NCBI GenBank assembly: GCA_937870855.1
Contig: CALMWT010000050.1
Location: forward strand, 1-32,396
DNA from: an uncultured Taibaiella sp.
Lineage (GTDB): Bacteria; Bacteroidota; Bacteroidia; Chitinophagales; Chitinophagaceae
Reading direction: 5' to 3'
Length of the DNA stretch: 32,396 nt
The notes below the pieces were generated by a model. The model was not told the DNA's origin. It saw nothing but the letters and a program-made list of their open reading frames with translations, and did not search any database. Below, one piece after another: positions 22,653-30,400 of this stretch. Numbering within the stretch: the first letter of the stretch is position 1; the number at the start of each line of letters is the position of its first letter. The translations under genes and the position numbers were made by a program.

Positions 22653-23690
22653 ATGCATCTTAAAGTTGGATTTTATATTTTATTCATTCTTACAGGCTTG
22701 CCAAAAATAGCGATAACACAGACTATCAATTTCGAACCTGCAATATCAAAGCGCATTAACAAGTTTTCAGCCTATCCAAATTTAAAAGTTATAGACAGCA
22801 CAAGTCAAAGCAATTTAGGGAAAGTGAAATTCGGTCTCTATGCAAAAACTTTAGAAGTAGTCGTTAAGCCTTCACTTAGTGAAGCATTGCAAAAATTATC
22901 TAGCAGCCTGCTGCCAATAGAACCACTAAGTACCGACACGCTGATACTGCTACTTTATGATTTTAATTTCACTACAAATGCTCCTTATGCTTCGCTTTAT
23001 TTCCGGGGCTTTTTCTTTTTAGGAAGAGAGAATAAATACCGTCTTGTAAAAGTTCTCGACACGCTGTACGAGTGGGAAAACGAACGGCTTGAAAGAACTA
23101 TGTTGCCTCATGCCAGCGATCTGTTTGCTGATGTTTTGATTGATTTGAATGAACAGGTAAACTTTTCTACGGAAAATATTACCCATTTCCGGTTCGATGA
23201 GATGGCCCACTTTCTAACAAGAAAAAAATCAGAAAACTTGTTGTTCTCTGCCAAACATTATAAAGAAGGTATCTATCCTACTGTAGAAGATTTCCTTGCG
23301 CATCAACCATTAGATACAATGTTTCTGCATGGCTACATTTTGAAGGATATGCAAAAGGTTTCGGAGTTTTATTTCCTTGACGCACGCGGAAAAAAGGTTG
23401 CCTATGTACGATCGGCATTCGCTGTTTTTAGTAAAGGCGAATGGTACAGACGTACTAAAAACGGGTGGCAGAAACTACAGTACGAAAATGATGATTTTGT
23501 TTTTGAAGCAAATTACCTCTGCGGCGGAACGACCTTTTCCGCTCCGGCAATGATAGCAGGTGGAATCATGTTTGGTGTGCCGGGTGTTTTGCTTGCGGGA
23601 GTTGCAACAAAAACTGACGAGACGCTTTGCCGGTATAAGATGAGGATAGATCCTGTTAACAAAAGAATTCGCCGGATAAAAAGATTGTAA
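22653..23690 (+). CDS. Secreted or periplasmic protein of unknown function
   Basis: This 345-residue protein has no family I recognise. It begins with a plausible signal peptide: Lys4, a hydrophobic core (VGFYILFILTGLP) and a likely cleavage region near ITQTIN at residues 21-26. The body is mostly soluble and hydrophilic, with a hydrophobic glycine-rich segment near residues 294-318 (SAPAMIAGGIMFGVPGVLLA) that could be a membrane contact or buried helix. It ends in a basic tail (RIRRIKRL). A variant -7 box (TAATTTG, one base short of consensus) ends five bases before the ATG. It stands between the repeat-rich region and a glycosyltransferase gene on the same strand, 100 bases away. Confidence 0.75.
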   Translation: MHLKVGFYILFILTGLPKIAITQTINFEPAISKRINKFSAYPNLKVIDSTSQSNLGKVKFGLYAKTLEVVVKPSLSEALQKLSSSLLPIEPLSTDTLILLLYDFNFTTNAPYASLYFRGFFFLGRENKYRLVKVLDTLYEWENERLERTMLPHASDLFADVLIDLNEQVNFSTENITHFRFDEMAHFLTRKKSENLLFSAKHYKEGIYPTVEDFLAHQPLDTMFLHGYILKDMQKVSEFYFLDARGKKVAYVRSAFAVFSKGEWYRRTKNGWQKLQYENDDFVFEANYLCGGTTFSAPAMIAGGIMFGVPGVLLAGVATKTDETLCRYKMRIDPVNKRIRRIKRL

Positions 23691-23790
23691 CAAAGGGTTA
23701 ATCATTTATTTTGCGTGGCACAAACGCATATTCCAAATATACTTGTAGGTTATTTCCTGTTTTCATCTTTTATAAAACTGAATTCCAAAC

Positions 23791-25224
23791 ATGCTTGAGC
23801 AGCACTCTTTCTTCAGAAATAGTAGCTATAAGATTTTCACTTTGCTATTTGCTATAGTCGTGGTGGTTTTTACAATACTAAAAATCCAAACCATCGCTAC
23901 TCCTTATTTCTGGGATGAACTTGGTGTGTATGTGCCCGGTGCTTTGAAGATGATGGATAATGGAACTATCGGATTGCTTCCCTCCAGTTTAGAACCTTTG
24001 TATTCGCGCGGGCATCCTTTATTGTTTGTGTTCAGTCAGGCAAGTTGGTTTCATCTTGTAGGTGATACTCCTGCAGCGGGACATTCATTTTCCATAATGC
24101 TGGCAGTGGCGACTTTAATTGTTTTTTACTACTGCGCAAGAGATTTGTTTGGCAATAAGATCGCGTTTGTGTCGAGCGCTTTACTTGCTGTGCAACCCAT
24201 GTTTTTTGCAATGGCTGGCGTTATTCTGCCTGAAATGATGCTCACACTTTTTACAATTCCTGCTATCTGGGCAATAGTAAAAAACAGGTGGGTGATCTTT
24301 GCTATAACCGGTTCGCTTGCTATGATGACCAAAGAATCGGCAATAATTATTCCGCCACTTGCTATGCTGGTTATTTTTGTTGACAGCCTGTTAGAGAAGA
24401 GGGTTTTTTCTCTGCGAAATATTTCCAGATACATTTTAGCGGCTGTTCCATTTATGATTTATGGGCTGTTTCTAATTATTCAGAAAAAACAAAACGGCTG
24501 GTATTTTTTCCCAGAACACATGGGATACCTTCGGCTCGATGCAAGTTTGATAGAGCAACTCTGGATTATTGCCAGAGATACATTGCTGGAACAGGGAAGA
24601 ACATTGCCCGGCATTTTTATAATAGCGGTTGGTGTGATCGTCAATTTGCGAAGGAATGCTTTTCGTAGAACGATAAACATTTTCATCCTGTTTGTTTTGG
24701 CTTGTATTGCCTTTGCAGATCTCAATTTCTATCTCTCGCGCTATATGTTATATGCTTTACCGTTTGTTGTTCTGGGTGGAGTGTATGGTGCGCAATTTCT
24801 CTTTTTAAAAATGCAAACAAAATGGCAAACAACAGCGCTCGGAACTTTTATTGCCGTCACAGCCATTACCTCTTTTCTATCTATGGACACAGGAAAATTT
24901 GAGGACACCGCCGACATGTCTTATCTCCATTTGGTTCAAACAAAACAAGAAGCCATTTCCTGGCTCGAGCAACAACCCTGGAAAGATTCTGTAATCGAGG
25001 CCAACTTCCCCATCTTTCAGGCATTGAGCGACATGAGAAATGGCTACCTTTCTGTAAAGCCGTTTAGCATATCTGTGAATTATGAAAAAAGAGCCCCTTA
25101 CGGACTCTGGTTTCATTTCAAAGAGGACGAAAATATTGTGTGGGATGGTCGTCCTTACACCATAATAAAAAGATGGAAATGCCTTATGCTTTTATCAGTG
25201 CAGTTAAATCCTGATCACACGTGA
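23791..25224 (+). CDS. ArnT/PMT-like GT-C family glycosyltransferase
   Basis: This 477-residue protein has an N-terminal TM helix (about residues 13-33), then PYFWDELGVYVPGAL with the acidic pair Asp42/Glu43 in the first outer loop, the pattern of dolichyl/polyprenyl-phosphate-sugar-dependent transferases. YSRGHPLLFVF further matches the ArnT/PMT (PF13231-like) N-terminal half. About ten TM helices follow, with a short soluble C-terminal part. Sugar and acceptor are unknown. It is the second GT-C enzyme in 5 kb, but the two share little sequence beyond the W(N)DE core and are unlikely to be a recent duplication. Its last ten bases overlap the convergent DinB-like gene. Confidence 0.85.
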   Translation: MLEQHSFFRNSSYKIFTLLFAIVVVVFTILKIQTIATPYFWDELGVYVPGALKMMDNGTIGLLPSSLEPLYSRGHPLLFVFSQASWFHLVGDTPAAGHSFSIMLAVATLIVFYYCARDLFGNKIAFVSSALLAVQPMFFAMAGVILPEMMLTLFTIPAIWAIVKNRWVIFAITGSLAMMTKESAIIIPPLAMLVIFVDSLLEKRVFSLRNISRYILAAVPFMIYGLFLIIQKKQNGWYFFPEHMGYLRLDASLIEQLWIIARDTLLEQGRTLPGIFIIAVGVIVNLRRNAFRRTINIFILFVLACIAFADLNFYLSRYMLYALPFVVLGGVYGAQFLFLKMQTKWQTTALGTFIAVTAITSFLSMDTGKFEDTADMSYLHLVQTKQEAISWLEQQPWKDSVIEANFPIFQALSDMRNGYLSVKPFSISVNYEKRAPYGLWFHFKEDENIVWDGRPYTIIKRWKCLMLLSVQLNPDHT

Positions 25225-25700
25225 TGGGCATCTTTCTCAATTCCAAACTGCCTTAAATGATGCCACGCATGTTTGTATAAAAGTTGAATAGACATGCCGT
25301 AGTCAAGTTCGCCAAAGAAAGGGTTCATTACGTACTTTTTCTTCTCGGTATCAAAAGCGTTGAAAAAATTATTGATCTCTTCCTGCAATTCATTTATTGC
25401 CGCTCTCAATGAAGGTTGTTGTGTAGCGCGTGGCTCTTCTGGCAACAGACTATTTGGCGTATTCGGTTTAAAGTCTTTTTCGCTTTTCAGAAAGTCCTGC
25501 ATTTTTTCCAACCGGTCTTCAGGTGTTACCAACTCATGAACCGGATTCCCATAAGCCATAGCCACAGCATCGGTCATGTGCTCTACCATTTGCTGTACAT
25601 TCATTTTTCCCCATTGCCGTTCAGCATCCGGCGATACTCTTTGGAGAATAGGCGTAAATTCTTGTTTTAAGAAACGTGCTTTTTTTACGAGATTGATCAT
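25215..25700 (-). CDS. DinB-like four-helix protein (DUF1569 type)
   Basis: This 161-residue protein has the DinB/YfiT-like helical bundle pattern. Likely metal ligands are His41 in QQMVEHMTDA and the C-terminal cluster His144, His147, His148 in KHAWHHLRQF. It best resembles DUF1569 proteins, which have no settled function; other DinB-fold enzymes are thiol transferases or metal-dependent hydrolases. It starts seven bases after the moxR stop on the same strand and is surely in one operon with it. It overlaps the convergent glycosyltransferase gene by ten bases. Confidence 0.82.
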   Translation of the reverse strand: MINLVKKARFLKQEFTPILQRVSPDAERQWGKMNVQQMVEHMTDAVAMAYGNPVHELVTPEDRLEKMQDFLKSEKDFKPNTPNSLLPEEPRATQQPSLRAAINELQEEINNFFNAFDTEKKKYVMNPFFGELDYGMSIQLLYKHAWHHLRQFGIEKDAHHV

Positions 25701-25707
25701 GTGTTTA

Positions 25708-26673
25708 TCAGAGCAATTGATTAATGAGAGATTCTTGTGAAATGCCTTCTGCTTCAGCTTTATAATTTCTTACCACCCTATGTCTTAAAACGGATAATGC
25801 CATTGCTTGTACATCCTCTATATCGGGTGAGTATTTTCCATTTAGTAACGCATAGCATTTAGCGCCTAATATCAAATATTGTGAAGCGCGAGGCCCTGCG
25901 CCGTATGCAATGTACTGTTTTGTTTGTGCAGGAGCATTGCTGTTGGAGGGTCGGGTTTTATGTACGAGACCCACTGCATATTCGAGTACATTATCTGGTA
26001 CAGGCACACGACGTATTAATTCCTGAAATTGAATAATTTCCTCAGCACTCAATACTTTATGGAGTTGCGCTTGTACAGCGCCAGTAGTATTTCTTACAAT
26101 CATTACTTCTTCCTGAAAGCTGGGATAATCGAGCGTAATCATAAACATAAAACGGTCGAGCTGGGCTTCGGGTAGTGGATAAGTACCTTCCTGCTCAATA
26201 GGGTTTTGCGTAGCAAGTACAAAAAAAGGCGCAGGTAATTTATAAAGAGTGCCACCTGCGGTTATGTTTCTTTCCTGCATGGCTTCCAGCAGCGCAGCCT
26301 GGGTTTTAGGAGGTGTACGGTTTATTTCATCTGCCAGAATGATATTGGCAAAAATGGGACCTTTAAGGAACCGAAACTGTCTGCTTTCATCAAGGATCTC
26401 TGCACCGGTTATATCACTTGGCATCAGGTCGGGGGTAAACTGTATGCGCTTAAAACTAAGCTCTAAAACATCGGCTACCGTTTTTACCAACAAGGTTTTC
26501 GCAAGACCTGGCACGCCCACCAGCAAACTATGCCCGTTGCAAAGTATAGAGATAACAAGTTGATCTACTACCTCGTGCTGCCCAACTATTATTTGCCCAA
26601 TTGATTTCTTTATTTCTTCAAACTTAAATTTAAGCGCCTTTGCTGCTTCTATATCCGAGGTGTATGATTGCAT
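25708..26673 (-). CDS. MoxR-family AAA+ ATPase
   Basis: MoxR proteins are AAA+ ATPases thought to act as chaperones in maturing partner proteins, commonly with DUF58 and von Willebrand A-domain partners. The 321-residue protein has Walker A GVPGLAKT (residues 53-60), Walker B IILADEIN (111-118), the sensor segment FVLATQNPIEQEGTYPLPEAQLDRF in two parts (FVLATQNPIEQEG and PLPEAQLDRFMF), and the C-terminal lid domain. The usual DUF58 and vWA genes are not next to it: downstream is the DinB-like gene and upstream a divergent MazG-like gene. The family is certain, the client protein is not. Confidence 0.94.
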   Translation of the reverse strand: MQSYTSDIEAAKALKFKFEEIKKSIGQIIVGQHEVVDQLVISILCNGHSLLVGVPGLAKTLLVKTVADVLELSFKRIQFTPDLMPSDITGAEILDESRQFRFLKGPIFANIILADEINRTPPKTQAALLEAMQERNITAGGTLYKLPAPFFVLATQNPIEQEGTYPLPEAQLDRFMFMITLDYPSFQEEVMIVRNTTGAVQAQLHKVLSAEEIIQFQELIRRVPVPDNVLEYAVGLVHKTRPSNSNAPAQTKQYIAYGAGPRASQYLILGAKCYALLNGKYSPDIEDVQAMALSVLRHRVVRNYKAEAEGISQESLINQLL

Positions 26674-26723
26674 GTAGCCCGATTCTGTTCCGATAAAATT
26701 ATCCGGTCAAGTTCTATTATTTT

Positions 26724-27077
26724 GTGAAAACAAACAAATTGAATACCGTGGACTTAACATTAAGACAAGCGCAGCAAGAGGTAGATGAGTGGATTAGAAC
26801 AGTGGGCGTGCGGTACTTTTCTGAGCTTACCAACCTTGGAATATTAATGGAAGAAGTTGGGGAGTTATCGAGATTGATGGTAAGAAAATATGGAGAACAA
26901 TCTTACAAAGACACGGATCGTAATAAAGAGTTGGCAGATGAAATGGCAGATGTGCTTTGGGTTTTAATTTGCCTTGCCAACCAAACCGGCGTTGACCTTA
27001 CTGATGCACTGAAGAAAAATTTTGAGAAGAAGAACAAACGAGATAGCGAGAGACATTCCAAAAACTGCAAATTGTAG
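26724..27077 (+). CDS. MazG-like nucleotide pyrophosphohydrolase
   Basis: MazG-fold enzymes hydrolyse (d)NTPs to the monophosphate and pyrophosphate, often cleaning the nucleotide pool. The all-helical fold's metal-binding signature is present as EEVGE (Glu43, Glu44, Glu47) and ELADEMAD (Glu73, Asp76). The 117-residue length fits single-domain members. The GTG at 26724 is given as the start, but a promoter-like TATTATTTTG runs into it, so the GTG at 26748 (109 residues, starting before DLTLRQAQQ) is a serious alternative. It is divergent from moxR with a 50-base gap. Confidence 0.88.
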   Translation: MKTNKLNTVDLTLRQAQQEVDEWIRTVGVRYFSELTNLGILMEEVGELSRLMVRKYGEQSYKDTDRNKELADEMADVLWVLICLANQTGVDLTDALKKNFEKKNKRDSERHSKNCKL

Positions 27078-27267
27078 CGCATTTTAACCCCACTCTAATC
27101 GCCTTTTAACAGCAATTTCATAAGGATTACAGAAAGCATTATTTTCTATCGCAGTTATACTTTTTTAGAGTCACTTTTTCCTATATTTATTTCACATTGC
27201 TTTTCTAAAGCCATGCATTGTGACTCTTTGTATCTATAGGATTTAATTTTTGACATTACCCAGCGCC

Positions 27268-27351
27268 ATGCCCTACCGGGAACATACTTCTGATGATCAC
27301 TTGTTATTTTCTGCTTTCTTAGAAGCGGATCGTTTCTCCAAATTTTTGTAA
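27268..27351 (+). CDS. Possible 27-residue leader ORF
   Basis: An ATG-to-TAA frame of 27 codons begins MPYREHTSDDHLL and ends SKFL. A variant -7 box ends 15 bases before it and a hairpin begins at the base after its stop. The arrangement looks like a leader peptide with a downstream structure, but a frame of this length arises easily by chance and there is no codon or family evidence for translation. Confidence 0.2.
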   Translation: MPYREHTSDDHLLFSAFLEADRFSKFL

Positions 27352-27373
27352 GATCATTTACTAAAAAATGATC
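27352..27373 (+). other. Hairpin in the leader of the giant protein gene
   Basis: GATCATTT at 27352-27359 pairs perfectly with AAATGATC at 27366-27373 around a six-base loop. The stem is AT-rich and is not followed by a T-run (GGGGTACTATAC follows), so it is not an intrinsic terminator. As DNA it is also a plausible operator-size palindrome. Confidence 0.5.
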
Positions 27374-27460
27374 GGGGTACTATACAGAACTAATTAGAAC
27401 ATTTTTAAGGAGGAAGCCGAAAATCCTGTAAAGAGTAGGCGTTATTCTAGATTATCCATT

Positions 27461-30400
27461 ATGACAAATCAATTTTTACAAAGACAAGTTGCAAAATGTC
27501 GAGACTGGCAAAAGCTATTGTTGTGTCTCATTTTTGTTTGTTATGGCAATTTAAATTCACATGCTCAGAATTACTCTGTTACTACTACTGCCCAATGTAA
27601 CAATATTGCTGGCGGTAATGAAATTGTAAACTTTACTGGAGCTACTCCTAATGCGAACGGTAATGGTACATTAACTGTATTTTTTAGAGGCGATTTTGAT
27701 GGCAAAGTGGCGGGGGGTGAATATATGGATGTGCTTGGCGAAGGTAGCAGTACTATATTAGGAACCACAGTCTCAAGTACTACTGGTATAAGTAACACTC
27801 AGTGTGCAGTGCCATATGACAGTATAGTTATTTCTATTCCGATGTCCAGCATTAATAGCTGGGCAGCTGATGGGACAATTACTTTTACGGCTGATGCTGC
27901 CAGTGGTGTATCGGCAAGTCTTTGCTATTCTCCATCTGTTGCCTTTTGCGTTTACATGAAACTGGACTATCCTAGGGCCAGCGGGTTAAATGATATTGGT
28001 ATTGCCAGCATTGACACTCCTGGCTTTTTTTGTACTGGTAATCAGAACATTTGGGTAACCGTACAGAATTATGGCATTAATCAAATTAATAGTGGTGTTG
28101 TTAATTGGACATGGAATGGGGTTACACAAACACCCTTTAATATAAATCAGTTGATAGACACTGCTCAAGGTCTTAATCCTAACTCGATTCAATTAATGCT
28201 GGGAACTAAAACTATCACTGATGCAGATACTATTGTAGTTTGGACATCCAATCCTAATGGGGGTGTAGACACTACAAATACTAATGATACAGTAACAAAA
28301 ATTTTAGCTCCATCGCTGTCTGGAACATATACTTTGAATTCTGCTCAGGCAACAGGAAGTGGAAACTATCAGACTTTTTCAGCTTTTGTTAACGACTTAA
28401 AAAATATTGGTATTTGCGGCCCTGTGGTGCTGAATGTTGCCACAGGTAGCGGACCTTATAATGAACAAGTGGTGATACCACAGATAGCAGGTGCATCAAC
28501 TACCAATACTATTACAATTAATGGTAACGGAGCTACACTTACCAATGCGGGTACAACTACAAACTATGCAACACTACGTTTGGATGGCACCGATTATTTC
28601 GACATTAATAATCTCACGATTGCAGCTACTGGCGTAACGAATGGTTTTGCTGTGCATCTCTCTAATGGTGCAAACAACAATACATTTGATAGTTGTACGA
28701 TAAATGCAAGCACTACCACTACGGGTACTACATCCTGCGGGGTAGTGATGTCCGGTTCTGCTACTTCTTATTCAACTGGTGGCGCAAACGGTAGTAACAA
28801 TACATTCAGTAATTGTACCGTAACCGGCGGCTACTTCGGGATGGTGTTTTACGGCACATCTACCGCTGGTAACATGAGCAACAATATCCTTAACTGTCAT
28901 GTAAAGGACTTTTACCTTTATGGTACTTATTATTTACAGCAAGGAAGTGGCACGGTTGCCAACAATATAATTGAACGACCTACAAGAGCAGGGCTAAGTA
29001 CATTCTATGGAGTATATTTAGGTACAGGCTGTAACAATACACTTGTTGAAAAGAACCTTATCCGCAATCCTGCAGGCTCTAATCCTTCAGCAAGTTTCAC
29101 CGCTTATCCTATTTATGTTACTTCTGCAGCCTCTTTAGGAAATGAGAACAAACTTTACAACAATGTAATAGGGAATATCAACGGTATCGGAACCAGAGGC
29201 GGTATGTATCTAACTGGCGCTACTTACATACAGGTATATCATAACACTATTGTATTGGATCATACGGCTCAGTCGGGAAGTACTACTTATGGTATTTATG
29301 CTACAGGTACGGCAGGAGTGGATGTTAAGAACAATAACATCGCTATTACGCAACCTAATACTGGAACCAAATATCTTCTATATTTTTCAGGGGCAGGTAA
29401 AACATCTAATCACAACAACCTTTATCTGAACTCTACAGGCGGTACAAACTATGTAGCTTATTCTTCTACATCTTCGCCTACAACTTATGCCACACTTGCG
29501 GCATGGAAAGGTGCAAGCAGCAGCGCATTTGACCAGAACAGTATTGATGTAGATCCTTTGTTTGTAGCACCTGCGAGCGGAAACTATATGCCTACAAATG
29601 CTTTGTTGAATGATCTTGGAACTCCTGTTGGTATTACCACTGATATAAACGGGGCTACAAGAAGTCCTATATCGCCTGATATAGGAGCTATAGAGTTTAC
29701 AGTAGCACCTTGCATGGGCAATCCTGTAGCAGGTACGCTGGCCGGGCCATTGGGCGTTTGCGCAAATGTTCCCTTTACTTTAAGCCTTACGGGTTTTACA
29801 GTAGGTTCGGGCATCTCCATAAGTTGGGAGGAATCACCAGCGGGTGCAGGTGTATGGTCACCTATTACAGGTGCTACCGCTCCTTCTTATACGCCAACTT
29901 CTGGTATTACCAGCGCTACTGATTATCGGGCTGTTGTTACTTGTGCCAACGGTGGAGGATTTGACGTTTCAAATACATGGTCAATTAGCATCAATGGCTT
30001 CTATAGTTGCTATTGCATACCAACAACTGTAAACGGCTGTGCTTCAGGAGACCATATTACGTTAACAGATTTTGCTACCATCAATAATCCAACAGGGCCA
30101 TGTCTTAATGCATCTCATTCTGATTACAAGAGCACTGTAGCGGCAGCAAGTATCGGTACTACACAGACTTACACATTGACAGTGCATGTAGCAAATGGTG
30201 GTACAGAATATGCCGCAGGATGGATTGATTATGATCAAAGCGGAACCTTTGATACTTCCGAATTCATACCATTGACGGGCGGACTAGTAGGATCCACATG
30301 GATTTACAGCGGATCTGTAACAATTCCATCCACTGCTATGACCGGTCTCACTGCTTTGCGTGTACGCTCTAGTTATAACGCAATAATAGCTTCTAATAGC

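Larger units (their letters stand above)
27078..27460. other. 383-base intergenic leader region before the giant protein gene
   Basis: No conserved gene or structured RNA is recognised here. It holds a variant -7 box (TAATTTTTG, 27244-27252), a possible 27-residue leader ORF, an 8-bp hairpin directly after that ORF, and an AAGGAGGAAG purine run at about 27410-27419 that is too far (over 40 bases) from the ATG at 27461 to serve as its ribosome binding site. Confidence 0.6.

Noticed and set aside
27410..27419. AAGGAGGAAG as the Shine-Dalgarno sequence of the giant protein gene
   Set aside because: It is more than 40 bases before the ATG and no other start codon with a useful frame follows it at the right distance.
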